From Aralia elata (lineage: Eukaryota; Streptophyta; Magnoliopsida; Apiales; Araliaceae), in NCBI GenBank assembly GCA_034770075.1, contig CM068384.1, forward strand, positions 100,626,433 to 100,690,432: a DNA stretch of 64,000 nucleotides, given 5' to 3'. Both the position numbers and the translations under genes were made by a program. Numbering within the stretch: the first letter of the stretch is position 1; each line of letters starts with the position of its first letter. The notes beneath the pieces were generated by a model. That model had not been told where the DNA came from. It ran no database searches and saw only the letters and a list, made by a program, of their open reading frames with translations. This document shows, piece by piece, positions 41,491-53,181 of this stretch.

Positions 41491-43369
41491 ACCCACAACA
41501 ATAATGCTACATCCTAATTCCTAGGTCCTGTGTTTGGATCTGGATGTCTCAAACTTTAGTCACTCTTGAAAAATTTATTAATTTTTAAACTTAACAACAA
41601 AAAGAGAAAGAAGATGGGGGGGGGGGGGTTTCCAACTTTGATAGTGGCTGACGTGAATGTGTGTTTAAATTACGTGTGTTACCTTATGTGCAAGTGTTCA
41701 TGATACAAAATATAAAATTTTAATTTCTACTTTTTATTTTGAAAAAGTAATAATCATATTTTTTAAAATGAAACTGTATAGGCTCATAGTCAAATAAGCC
41801 TACTGAGAAATGATTGTTCATATTCATATGTAAGTAAGGCTATCGGTGGGCCTCAAGTGGTATTGGGCTTCGGCCATGCTTCATCCAACTTGGTAAAGAG
41901 AATAGGTTACTTAGTTTGGGCCAAAAATTATATTCCCTCGGTTCTAAATATATAAAGAGAACAGGTTAATTTCATATCTTTTTAAATTAAAAATAATATA
42001 AATTCATTAAATTTTAATTAATAAGAATTACAAATATTATAAATTATTTAAACTGCCAATTAAAGTTTTATTATTCTCAAAGTTGGTGAATTATATCAAT
42101 TTCGATTAAAAAACTTATCAGATTGGCTTTAAGGTTCTGGATAATTTTAAATCGTTATACGTTTGAAATTTTAACAATACCTCAAGACGAGATCATTGAA
42201 ACCCGTGATATTTTTAAATAATTTGATACGCAATTATATAATTGTCTTTTCTTAATTGTTATATTTAAAATAGAGATGTATGGATGATCCCATGATAAGG
42301 CTTGAAATATGAAAAAAATACATTAATTTTTTTTTTGTTTTTGACAGACCCTCATAATAATATAAGGGAAAATTCATTTATTTAATCAGAAAAGAGAATT
42401 ACATGATAAAGTTGAGGGGATAATTACTCTATCCAAAATAAAATTTGAATTACAAACTTTCATAACCTAGACAGAAAAAATATAGTAATAAGGAAATAAC
42501 CATTGTAGATATGTTGAATCCTGCATAGTGTCTTCAATTAGCATATCTGCAATCACCTATCCATCACTGTAGAGGAAATTGACTCTCTACATAGAGAGAA
42601 TCCAAATTCTTATAAAAAGAGAACAGATTCCCACAAGATTGGAGAAAGAACAAGAAATATAACCTCAAACTAAGAGAAAATAATATCCCACAAAAGGAAA
42701 AACAAACTTCACAAAGGGAGAAAATACGAACCAAATTAATAAGCGGCTAATGATAATTTACGGGAGGGTCTCTCCATAAGAGAAAACAAACCCTCCCCAA
42801 GTCAAAGTTTGAACTTTTGAAAGCTAGTGTTTCTGTCTAGAGAGAAAAGAGGAAAATATGTCATAATTAGTCTGAAAAGAGAAAAATTCGTCACAATTAG
42901 TCTTTGCCCAACAGTTTAAAATAAAATATTTGTCAATCATTTTCTTTGAAATAGCCGTTCAACTAATTTAGAAACACTCATTAATTTGAAATAAAAATCA
43001 CATTAGTTGATTAATATACCCATAAGAAATATTACACATGCATTAAGTAGAAGAACGCATCAACACGCCAATTAATTTTCAAAGGAATAAACAACAATAT
43101 ATACGTTGCAGGTGAAGGTGCTAGTTCCATTACTATTCTCTTAAAAAAAATATAATCTTATAAATATTCTTTTTATTTTAGTTGTCTGTTTTAAAACATG
43201 TCTGATTTTAGGTGTTTGCTTTGAGTTATTCATCTAATTCTTCATGTATTACTTTAGACTAACGTAAACAATACATGTAATGATATTTTGAGATTTTATA
43301 ATGCAGAAAACAAGCAGAAACCAGGATTAAATAAACTAAAAAGTAAAGTAACAATCAATCACTCATGCA
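41491..43369. other. AT-rich spacer, copy B
   Basis: It matches copy A 30419-32463 minus the Stowaway. The piece 42135-42507 is the source of the sequence inserted in the neighbouring Reina-like element. No gene is seen. Confidence 0.7.
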
Positions 43370-43374
43370 CACTA

Positions 43375-43666
43375 TGTTATGTAATTTGATAAGATGAGCT
43401 AATGACTAGCCAAGAAGAAAAACAGAGAGTCAGAGAAGGGAAGAAATCTGGAATTATTTTCTGCATATCTTTATTCCACAGCTACTAGGCTATTTATAAG
43501 CCAAGTGAGAATTCACAAAGGGAATAAAAAATAACAACAGGTTGTGACACAAAATGTGAAAAAAGTTACAACCATTTATTGAAAACAAACAACCACTAAC
43601 TCCTATTATTAAGGCTGAAGATACACTGGCGCTGGACCCAGTCTTCTAGAGAAATAATACATATCA
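43375..43666 (-). repeat. 3' LTR of the Reina-like element (292 bp)
   Basis: The plus strand runs TGTTATGTAATTTG to AATACATATCA. A minus-strand TATA box CTTATAAATA lies at 43491-43500. The polypurine tract AAGAGGGGAGGAA (minus strand) is at 43667-43679. Confidence 0.92.
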
Positions 43667-43719
43667 TTCCTCCCCTCTTATAGTATCCTTGTCCGCAAGG
43701 ATAAAAGCAGGGTAGGTCT

Positions 43720-44295
43720 TTAAAAACGCCAACGATTTTCCCAAGTGGTGTCTTCCACGGGTGAATCCCTCCATTTAACCAAAATATCGGTTTTGGGTCG
43801 GTAAAGGCCTCTTTGAATGACATGGGTGTCCAACACAGCTTCAGGTTGAGGAAGAATTTCAGATGCGTCAGAGATGGGAGGCAGGCTCGGGGAGGCAGAA
43901 GTGACAGAGCCGATGTGTATCTTTAAAAGACTCACATGAAAGACTTTATGAATTTGGGAAGCCGCCGGTAATTCAAGTTTGTAAGCCACTGGTCCGACTC
44001 GTGCAAGGATCTTGTAAGGACCAAAGAATCGAGGCGAGAGCTTCATGGAGTTGCGGACGACTCCGATCTTCTGCCTGTACGGCTGAAGTTTGAGGTAGAC
44101 ATAATCACCAATCTTGAAAACAACTTCCCGACGATGTTGGTCAGCTTGGGACTTCATGCGGTCACAGGCAACAATCAAATTCTGACGTAAGGCACGGAGA
44201 ATGTCATCATGGCTGCGCAAACGGTTATCCACGACTTGAACTTTTGTTGTGCCTGGAATGTAAGAAAGGAGAGTTGGAGGAGGTTGACCATACAC
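43720..44295 (-). CDS. Reina-like integrase C-terminus and chromodomain
   Basis: 191 codons. Integrase C-terminal motifs are MYGQPPPTLLSY, FKIGDYVYLKLQPYRQ and RFFGPYKILARVGPVAYKLE, followed by HKVFHVSLLK. A chromodomain closes the protein (YRPKTDILVKWRDSPVEDTT). The chromodomain directs integration by binding histone marks in heterochromatin. The catalytic part of integrase, which should precede it, is gone; the frame enters foreign DNA at about 44389. Confidence 0.9.
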   Translation of the reverse strand: MYGQPPPTLLSYIPGTTKVQVVDNRLRSHDDILRALRQNLIVACDRMKSQADQHRREVVFKIGDYVYLKLQPYRQKIGVVRNSMKLSPRFFGPYKILARVGPVAYKLELPAASQIHKVFHVSLLKIHIGSVTSASPSLPPISDASEILPQPEAVLDTHVIQRGLYRPKTDILVKWRDSPVEDTTWENRWRF

Positions 44296-44388
44296 TGCTT
44301 CAAAAGGGGAGATTTGGGTGGATGAGTGGATGGAAGTGTTGTAACTATATTCAGCCCATGCTACCCATTCAGTCCATTTGGCTGGTTG

Positions 44389-44758
44389 TTCTGGATAATT
44401 TTAAATCGTTATATGTTTGAAATTTTAACAATACCTCAAGACGAGATCATTGAAACCCGTGATATTTTTAAATAATTTGATACACAATATATAATTGTCT
44501 TTTCTTAATTGTTATATTTAAAATAGAGATGTATGGATGATCCCATGATAAGGCTTGAAATATGAAAAAATACATTATTTTTTTTTGTTTTTGACAGACC
44601 CTCATAATAATATAAGGGGAAATTCATTTATTTAATCAGAAAAGAGAATTACATGATAAAGTTGAGGGGATACTTACTCTATCCAAAATAAAATTTGAAT
44701 TACAAACTTTCATAACCTAGACAGAAAAACATATAGTAATAAGGAAATAACCATTGTA
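44389..44758 (+). other. Filler: copy of flanking DNA inside the Reina-like element
   Basis: This 370-bp block matches 42135-42507, about 0.9 kb outside the element, in the same orientation at about 97% identity. It is closer to copy B than to copy A at most distinguishing sites (AATCG, CCCGTG, AAGGCTTG, CCCTCAT). The left junction shares TTCTGG with pol, and the right junction only TA. It takes the place of roughly 2 kb of pol. Confidence 0.9.
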
Positions 44759-44985
44759 TCTGGCATGGAGATCGAGCTTGGAAAAATACCGGATCCATGT
44801 AATTCGTCAAGGAGTTCGTCGATGATAGGGATCAGATATTTGTCTTTGATGGTAATATTGTTGAGAGCTCGGTAATCAACACAAAACCGCCAACCACCAT
44901 CGGCTTTTTTGACTAGCAATACCGGCGAAGAAAATGGACTGGTACTAGGACGGATCAAACCCGAGTCAAGAAATCCCTTCACCAT
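44759..44985 (-). CDS. Reina-like reverse transcriptase, N-terminal fragment
   Basis: It starts MVKGFLDSGLIRPSTSPFSS and runs through WRFCVDYRALNNITI and IPIIDELLDELHG to KLDLHA-like sequence, where the filler begins. The catalytic YxDD part is absent. The 13 or so residues beyond 44758 come from the filler. Confidence 0.88.
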
Positions 44986-45035
44986 CTTTTCAATTTCTTC
45001 CTTTTGATAATAAGGGTATCGTTAGGGTCGAACAC

Positions 45036-45218
45036 TCACAGGTTCTTGGTTTGGTTGTAATGGAATGTGGTGATCATGGGTTCGAACTGGTGGCAAGGTA
45101 TGGGGCACAGCAAACACATGCTCAAATTCAGTGAGAACTTGAGCAAGATCAGCAGGGTGGTCATTAACTGCGGCAGTTTCATGAGTTGGGATGATTTGGA
45201 AAAATAAGGGAGTGCCAT
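45036..45218 (-). pseudogene. Reina-like pol segment between protease and RT (broken)
   Basis: The region between protease and RT is split over frames with stops; the minus strand shows pieces such as LPPVRTHDHHIPLQ in one frame. It belongs to pol but no single frame spans it. Confidence 0.5.
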
Positions 45219-45273
45219 TGAGGTTGAGAAGTTCCTTATCGCTTAAGGCGGTGGCCGTTGGTTGCCTAAGGCC

Positions 45274-45972
45274 TTAGAACATACAAGTTTTACCTCCTTG
45301 CTGGAAAGACATGGTGAGCTTGTTGTAGTCGGTTTCAATCGTCCCAAGGGTGGCTAACCATTGAACGCCCAAAACCACTTGACATGCCGCTGCGGGTAAA
45401 ACGTAAAAATCAGCTTGAATAGGAAAGTTTTGGACGAAGAGTGTGAGTCCAAGGCATCGCCCGTCGCAATTGATTTTGTCCCGATTAGCCACCATGACTT
45501 GCAACTTTTGATCACGTGTGACATCCAGCCCAAACTTCGAGACTATGGCTTGATCAATGAAGTTGGGGGTGCTCCGACTATCAATAAGGACTGTCACCGC
45601 TTTATTTTGCAATTTACCTACCACTCGGAATGTTTGAGGATGTGCTGCCCCTGCTATTGCATGGAATGAGATTTCAGGAAGGGATTCTGTTATATCGGGT
45701 TCTTCAAGAGTATCTATGGTACTGGTAGGGTCGAGTAATGGCGATTCCTCGATCATAAACAATTGTGGTTTTTGACAGCGGTGACCCGGAGTAAACTTCT
45801 CGTCGCAATAGTAGCACAACCCTTTTTCGCATCGTTTTTGTGCCTCTTGACTAGTAATTCTTCGGAATGGTATTGGAGCGATGGTCGAAGGTTGACCCAT
45901 CTTAGGTGTGGGTGGGGGTCCAAGAACTCCGGCTGAGTTGTTTGGGGCAGATCGTGGGGTAAAGGTTTCCAC
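45274..45972 (-). CDS. Reina-like gag zinc knuckle and protease
   Basis: 232 codons. The zinc knuckle reads CYYCDEKFTPGHRC (CxxC...HxxxxC, about residues 53-66). The retropepsin-like domain follows around residues 100-220 with VTVLIDSRSTPNFID and ADFYVLPAAACQVVLGVQWL. The active-site triad is DSR rather than DSG; Gly to Arg there should abolish protease activity. An in-frame stop separates it from the gag upstream. Confidence 0.88.
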   Translation of the reverse strand: METFTPRSAPNNSAGVLGPPPTPKMGQPSTIAPIPFRRITSQEAQKRCEKGLCYYCDEKFTPGHRCQKPQLFMIEESPLLDPTSTIDTLEEPDITESLPEISFHAIAGAAHPQTFRVVGKLQNKAVTVLIDSRSTPNFIDQAIVSKFGLDVTRDQKLQVMVANRDKINCDGRCLGLTLFVQNFPIQADFYVLPAAACQVVLGVQWLATLGTIETDYNKLTMSFQQGGKTCMF

Positions 45973-46737
45973 TTAGGGACAAAAGTAACTGCTCCCCTTT
46001 TTTTGTAGAGAGTTGCGCTCTTCAATTAGGCGGGCAACTCCAATGGTGTCGGCTAAGGTGCGTGGTTGTTTGAGTTTGACATCTAGTCGTATGTCGTCAC
46101 GGAGTCCCACAATGAAACATCCAATCAAGTAGTTTTCGGGTAACCCATCAACCCGATGTGAAAACATCTCGAAGGTTTATTGATAAGTAGCAACTGTTGA
46201 AGTTTGTTTGAGGCGGGTCAAAGCTTTCGAGGGATCCTCATAGTCGGTGGGGCTGAAGCGGAGCAACAAGGCCTTGGTTAGCTCGCTCCAATTTAAAGGA
46301 CCTCTGAACTTGGTCAACCATCGAAGCCATTGGAGAGCTATACCTTCAAGGTGAAAGGAAGCGAGTTGAACTTTTTGGTCAGGAGCCACATTGTTGAAAT
46401 CAAAGTATTGTTCAGCTTTGAAGATCCAGCCCGTCGGATCGTCTCTGTTGAATTTAGGAAACGAAAGTTTCAAATGTGCATGGTTTCGGTCGGGGTAGTT
46501 GTTATGGCTTCGATCAAAGGTATTATTGGTATTGGGAGGAGGCTAGTTATGAGAGGTTTCGACTTGGGCAAATGGATTATCAATGGGAGTGATGTTATGT
46601 GAGACCCGCATGGTTTGGAGTTCTGTCAAAACAGTTTGGAGGGTATCATGGGTTTGGTTGAAGCTGGACTCGTGGCGGGCTAGGATTTTGCTGACTTCAT
46701 TGCGAAACTCAGCATTGCTTCTGGCTCGAGTGTCCAT
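45973..46737 (-). pseudogene. Reina-like gag, N-terminal two-thirds (broken)
   Basis: Three minus-strand open stretches (46543-46737, 46177-46473, 45973-46167). They include MDTRARSNAEFRNEVSKILA, then LSFPKFNRDDPTGWIFKAEQ, WLRWLTKFRGPLNWSELTKA and FSPTDYEDP, then YLIGCFIVGLRDDIRLDVK, in the order expected for chromovirus gag. Stops separate them. Confidence 0.85.
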
Positions 46738-46742
46738 AGAAT

Positions 46743-46758
46743 CGAGCTCTGATACAAA
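46743..46758 (-). other. Primer-binding site of the Reina-like element
   Basis: The minus strand reads TTGTATCAGAGCTCGA beside the 5' LTR, close to the TGGTATCAGAGC of initiator-Met-primed elements with the second G changed to T. Confidence 0.75.
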
Positions 46759-46759
46759 C

Positions 46760-47056
46760 TGTTATGTAATTTGATAAGGTGAGCTAATGACTAGCCAAGA
46801 AGAAAAACAGAGAGTCAGAGAAGGGAAGAAATCTAGAGTTATTTTCTGCATATCTTTATTCCACAGCTACTAGGCTATTTATAAGCCAAGTGAGAATTCA
46901 CAACGGGAAACAACTGAAAAATAGCAACAGATTGTGACACAAAATGTGGAAGAAGTTACAACCATTTATTGAAAACAAACTACCACTAAGTCATATTCTT
47001 AAGGCTGAAGATACACTGGCGTTGGACCCAGTCTTCTAGAGAAATAATACATATCA
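46760..47056 (-). repeat. 5' LTR of the Reina-like element (297 bp)
   Basis: Matches 43375-43666 apart from about 14 substitutions and a 5-bp indel. It ends at the CACTA duplication. Confidence 0.92.
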
Positions 47057-47061
47057 CACTA

Positions 47062-48389
47062 AGATTTATACTTGGTTTGACCCTTTAGTCCTCTACTCTA
47101 TGGGCCAACATCCAAGGCTAGGTATTAATTGATACCCAATATGTTTCCTTTAATATTAATAAAGCAATTACAATTATATCAACTCTATGTACAATAGAAT
47201 TTGAAAAGCTTCCTGAGCACACAGCTCCCTTGAGGAAACCTCATCCCTTGAGCACCTCTACTCCCTTGAGTACCACTACTGCCTTTGACACCTCTGCCCC
47301 ATTGAACTCTACTTGTATAATATTAAAGAAAACTCATTGCTTCATTTTGAAGCCCCTTTTACAAGATATGACATTTAGAATAAAAGGAATTATAATTGAA
47401 CTCTACAGATATCTAGCAAGAACAATATAAGAACAAGATAATAAGAATTTACTAGAAATTTTTTCTGAGCATATCAATTGTTGTATAGATGATAAAGTTC
47501 TTGATACGGTTAGTAAAAAATATAATTGTTGAAGTAAATCAAATTCTTGAATAATATGAAAAGATTTTATCAGTTTTGATATCAATAACAAAAAATAACC
47601 ACATGGATATGCAATTTTATCAACAAATACGTAAAAATCTTCTCAATTTATGTTAATTTGAAAGACATTCATAACAAAAAAAAGTAGGCCATAATTGGGG
47701 TTAAATCATTTTTGTTCCCACTGAATTGAGGTCGAATTTACATTTACATCATTAAAGCCAATGTTTTTACAATCGACTTATAAAATTTCAATTTTTTTTA
47801 CAATGTGTTATATTTTCCGTTAAATACTTTGACTTTTAACTGAATTACGTGATCAAAAGAGTGTGTCCATATCATATGTTTATTAACTTGACTTGCCACG
47901 TGGAAAAAAGAAAATAAAATAAAAGTTAAATATTTAATGCAAAATACAAACTATTCATCCTCTCTCCCTCTCTCTCATCCTTTATCCCTACACCTTTACA
48001 TCTCAACCACACATCAATGTTCTTCTTCCCTAGCTTTTCTTTTTTAGTTTCCCCGAATCGAAAATTATGTCAAAATCTCAGATATAGGTCAAGTTTAAAT
48101 TCTTCTTTCAAATATCAATATTAATCAGATTAATGTTTCTTTCTAAATTTATAAATCTGTAGAGACAAATATTACATAATTGCATCAAGTGCCATTACGA
48201 ATCTAAGTATGACTTGGCTATAGTACTTGATGCCCTTTTATACAGTAATTAAATTGTGTTTGGAGGCTGTTATTTGGGATTGGTGGTGTTAGGCGGTGAA
48301 TCGATGGTCACTCAGCATGGTTTGAACGGTTAACTAGTTATAAGTAGTGGGCAATTAATTTTTGATGTGAGGTGAGTGGTGATGCAATA
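47062..48389. other. AT-rich spacer, copy B
   Basis: Equivalent to 32468-33965 of copy A without the TG/TA microsatellite. No gene is seen. Confidence 0.6.
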
Positions 48390-50913
48390 GACCCCAACTT
48401 TTTATGAATATGACTTAAATTTTTCTAAATGTTATTCTAAATAGTACGATGTTGATTTAATAAATGTTATAATTATGGGTGATATGTGCAAATTATAAAT
48501 AATAAACATTCTGGCGGAGAATATTCGTATGACGACACCGAAATAACCAATCATTGATTGACCCCACAACAGAATAACTGTCAGATATAAAAGTGACAGA
48601 AATAACTTTTTTAAAAAAAATTGGTGGCATAACTTTTACCGTTAACTGTTGAAATACCCGATAGTAAAAGAACAGTAACATGGCGTCATTCCACAGTAGC
48701 ACGCGGTACTCCATAGTAGTACACGGTATTCTACAGTAACACACGGTATTACACAATATTTTTGATTATTGATTCAATAATTACCACAGTAGTAGTCACA
48801 TAGTGTTTCATCTAATTAATTCAATAATTGCCACAACAATTACTGTATAGTATTTCATATTATTGGTTTAATAATTGGTACAGTGACAATTGCATAGTAT
48901 TTCATATTATTAACTCAATAATTATCACAGTTATAACTGCACAGTATTTCACATTATTAAATCAATAATTGTCATGACACAGTAACTCATATATTGAAAT
49001 AATATTATTAGTTAGCATTATTGGTAATGTCTAGAAGTTCTGTCGAGGAAAGGAGTTATTGCTATTTATACAGAAGACCCCATATTTCCTAGAATGAACT
49101 GGTTGCCAGTATTGCGAATATATGATATACATGATATTAATAAATTTAATACAATAATACAGAAAATAGATATATTAATAATAATAATTTTTGATAATGG
49201 ATCTATTTTTTGATAATGGTTTATCTTTTTAATAATGGATTTATCTTTTTATAATGAATTTTTCTTTTTGATAATGGATCTATCTTTTTGATAATGAATT
49301 TATATTTTTGATAATGGATTTATCTTTTTGATAATGAATTTATATTTTTAATAATGGATGAATATTATATGTATATATGTATAAAGTGTGGTGGGTTTTT
49401 GTTTATAAATAGGAGGGGTTAACATGAGGAAATTCATAACTTCCTAGCTTATACTTCCATCTACTCTCTAAAAATTTCTTAGTACAAGTTCTCTCTAAGT
49501 GTGTTAGACTATCTTGAGTATTTGTGAAGATCAGTAAGAGTACTAGTATTATTCTAATAAGTATTTCTATAAAAGTTCGTCAAGCACCCACACGTCACAC
49601 GGTGTATATAATTCTTCCTTTAGAAGAGTTATTTTAAAAAACTTCCTTTCAAAGATTTTATTTTGAAATTTTATTTTTGAAGTTTATTCCGTGCACTACA
49701 CAAAATATACTATATAGTCATTTTTGATAATTTCATAATATACGAGTTAGTGTACACCATATGTGATAGTTACTAATTAAATTATAAATATATTTAGGTT
49801 GATAAACTTCATAGAAAGTAACATACAGTCACTTGCAAATTGAGGTAAGGAATATTTTTTCTTTCATACTCCTAAATTTATGGTAAGAAATTATCAATTA
49901 TTTTTACAGTGTTATCCTCAAACGGTGAATTTGTTTCATCTAATATCTTTTCATCTGAATCTTTCTATTGCACTTTACACGTGCTTTATCTAATATATCT
50001 TTTTATATGAATCTTCTTATTGCGTTTTACACGTTATAGTTGAATTGTGAACCTTATTTATTCTATTCTTGAACTCTAATCGAATTTCTAAATATCATGT
50101 TGATAATTTGGACATTATTGGACTTTGGACAAATTAAATTATAAATATCTAATATTTATTCTTGATCTTATTATTCTTATTATTTATATTCATTCTTTAT
50201 ATCATTGTCATAATCCTCAGACTTAAATTATGGTGAAAAGTTCTCATTAGCCGGAGCGTAAAGAATAACCGTTGATTGACATGATTATGACTAGGAATTG
50301 GAATTGATATAATCATGACCTTTGGTGTTACACACAAATGCTTGTGGTGAACGTTCTCTTTGGTCCGTAGTGAAAAGAGGGGCTGTTGATTGACATAATC
50401 ATGACCATTAATGTTACAAATAAATATTTTTGGCCCGTAGTGCAAAGATGAACTGTTGATTTGCATGATTATGAACAAGAACTGTTGATTGGTGATACAT
50501 AGATAAAATATTGATGGTGAACTTTTAAATTGGAAAAGATTATGGACATTATGATCTATTTTACTCTCCTAATTGATTGATTATTCCGCTACAGATGTTG
50601 ATCTAAAACTTGTTGTCTATTATATTCCATTAGATTTATCATTGTTGAAGACTAAATATGATTTATTCTTTATTATCTTAGTCATGATATTCCTTACTAG
50701 GCTATTTGATCTCACCATTTTTATTTTTGTTCCATTGTTCTTTTTAAGAAATGAGAGTGTAGTTGGGACTAGCCGGGGAATGGAGTGATTGTCCAAGATA
50801 GTTACTTAGTAGTCTTCACCATGTTGTAATTGGTATTGTATTATTATAAATTGATTGTTTGTCTTTTGGCGACTCAAATTGAGTTGTGTGGACCCGATTC
50901 TGGGGGCATCACA
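48390..50913 (+). mobile_element. Solo LTR in copy B, left edge deleted
   Basis: It matches 33977-36542 and ends GGCATCACA with CAGGT at 50914-50918. The left CAGGT and the first six LTR bases were lost in a 54-bp deletion, so only comparison with copy A reveals its edge. The 19-20-bp repeats are at about 49188-49368. Confidence 0.8.
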
Positions 50914-50918
50914 CAGGT

Positions 50919-51414
50919 AGTAACATTAGAAGATGTGGACGATAATGGTGGACAACAATTATGAACATGATATCTTGTGTTTGCAAGTTGTTTTTTTTCT
51001 TTTAATTTTAATTTTTTGTTTTGTTTTCTTTTTAATTAGGTTATAATTTTTACTTTTTTTCCTAATGGTGATTACTGATTAGGTTACTTATTTTACTTTC
51101 TTGCAATTATATATGTTTAATTGTTTAATTGTTTATTTTGTTTTAATTATGTAGTAATACATTAATACTTTATTTATTCTTTTAGCATATATTTGTTTCC
51201 TGTATTTTAACTAGTTTAATTTTAATTTTTTTTTATAGTAAACTGTTTGTTTTCTTAATAGATTTCATTAATTTTAATATGTTCAGTATTTTATACATTT
51301 ATTTTTTAAATTTTTTATTACAAGTCATTTGTTACCACACGTATTTTTGTAATACCCAAGAATTTTGTAAATAATATTAATAATGAAAGTGGGTACATTT
51401 AAAAATTATTTGTG

Positions 51415-51452
<38 letters not shown>

Positions 51453-51753
51453 TCGAACCTCGATAATTTAATTAAAAAATTGAATCAAGTATGTGACAAT
51501 TAAGAAATATAGTAATGATGATTATGAGCTTGATTAAGCTTGTGTGATATGCCTTGTGTGGCATAATGAGTAAGATGGGTTAATTACTTGTTAATTAATT
51601 AATTGAGGAAGGATTGATTAATACGATAAACTAATGTGGACACTTAAGTTAGGTCCAATGTGGCATGTTTAAATGTCTTAGAGATTTTGGTCCAAGTATT
51701 AATGTTACTAGTTTTATAATTGAGCCCAATATGGGGAGATAATTGTACGTGAC
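50919..51753. other. AT-rich spacer, copy B
   Basis: It includes an (AT)n tract at 51416-51449. No gene is seen. Confidence 0.6.
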
Positions 51754-53006
51754 TGACAAGTGCATAATATTCGATAATTTTAATTGCTTTATATTTAGTT
51801 TTATTACATTTTTTATGTGTATATGAGTTTAATAAGGTATTTATTGATTTCAGGAAGAATTGGAGCTAAAAAGAGAAAAAGAGGAAAAATGGGTCAAAAT
51901 GGGCGCGCAAGGAGAAAAAGAGAAAACAGACAGAACTTGTGGGTCGCGGTGCTGGATGCTGAGCCGCGACGCTCGCTAGGTGAGCCGTGACGCACGAAGA
52001 CTTCCGCGGGCGCATGAGGTGCGTGGCAAGACGGGTAGAGAAAAGGTATTTTCAGATCTTTTATTATTCTTTGAGGAATTTGACTCTAATTGGGATTGTT
52101 ATTTTCTTAGGGTTTTAGGACTTTGTTTATATATTCTTAAAGTTTTAGGGGTCTTAAATGCTTACAATTGTAAACCCTAGACTTTGGGGTAAGATTGAAG
52201 ACATGTCAGAGTAAATTTTCTTATTTCAGTTCTAAGGGATGTTGAACCTTATTTACAGTTTATGATTTAATTAAGTTTATTTATTCCTTCTTGTATGAAA
52301 TTCATTCTTGATAATCTGATTTAATTGTTGAATGCTATTTGATTTAATTGATTTGATTTCTTGAGAATTGAATTGGTTAACGAATATCATATGCTAGATT
52401 AAGGAATAGTATTACGTGTAATTGATATTGTTCCTAATCACAAGTAATAATTAGTAATACATGATTGTGGATAAACTTTTGAGTATTGCTAAGAATATCA
52501 GAAGGCGGGTTAAATAATCCGAGCTTGTGTGATTATTGCTTGAAATAGTCTAATTTCCTAGTTCTTAATGCTGCTATTATATTAAATCTAGAGAGCTTGT
52601 TTTAGGTTATATGATAGTTAGAATCTTGTGAAGAGCTTGTTTCATTAAGTGATAATGTAAGGAAAATTTTAGATAATAGAGTTTATTATTATCTAGGACT
52701 ATTAGTTTCATTGAATGATAAATATTATTATAATTGATTACTGCATTATTATAAAAAGGCGATAGTGAACTGAAGAACTGAAATCTCTAATTTATTATTT
52801 ATTCTTTTTAATTATTTTCTATTACATTAGTTAGTTTAATTCAATTCAAAACCCCCTAATTTATATTCAGTTGTATTAGGAAACATAAGGATAAATATAA
52901 AATAATTCACTCTCTATAAGATCGACCTTTGCTATTGCTATACTAATTCTTGTGTTGGTAGCGTATAGGTAAGGTATTAATTTTAGAGTGTAAAAGACAG
53001 CTCCCA
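51754..53006 (+). repeat. 5' LTR of Athila-2 (1253 bp)
   Basis: It starts TGACAAGTGC and ends CAGCTCCCA, 5 bases before the primer site. Its second half aligns at roughly 80% with the complement of the Athila-1 LTR (for example TTAAATCTAGAGAGCTTGTT and AGAATCTTGTGAAGAGCTTG). Its first 254 bp recur at 37361-37614. Confidence 0.85.
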
Positions 53007-53011
53007 AATTT

Positions 53012-53029
53012 TGGCGCCGTTGTCGGGGA
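53012..53029 (+). other. Primer-binding site of Athila-2
   Basis: TGGCGCCGTTGTCGGGGA, one base different from the Athila-1 site. Confidence 0.85.
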
Positions 53030-53181
53030 GTGTTATTTGTTTTTATTTATTCTTTGTTTTCTTTTATTTATTCTTTATTTTCTTTATATTTATTTTTAGT
53101 TTAGTACTCGATCCTCTCACTCTATTGAATTAAAATTTGATCTAGAGATAAAGCACCACTGCAGATTCAGACGAAGAAGAG

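Larger units (their letters stand above)
43375..47056 (-). mobile_element. Reina-like chromovirus (Ty3/gypsy), internally deleted
   Basis: TSD CACTA lies at 43370-43374 and 47057-47061. LTRs are about 295 bp, the primer site matches initiator-Met tRNA, and gag, protease, part of RT and the integrase C-terminus with chromodomain are present on the minus strand. Short LTRs, the gag motif GWIFKAEQYF and the chromodomain support a Reina-type chromovirus. RT catalytic core, RNase H and the integrase zinc and DDE core are missing, replaced by 370 bp of neighbouring DNA. The LTRs differ at about 14 sites plus a 5-bp indel. Confidence 0.9.
37615..52007. repeat. Tandem segmental duplication, copy B (with insertions)
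   Basis: Homologous to copy A and interrupted by the Pack-MULE (39522-41490) and the Reina-like element (43375-47056). A 54-bp deletion near 48389 removed the left edge of the solo LTR and its target duplication. Confidence 0.92.
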
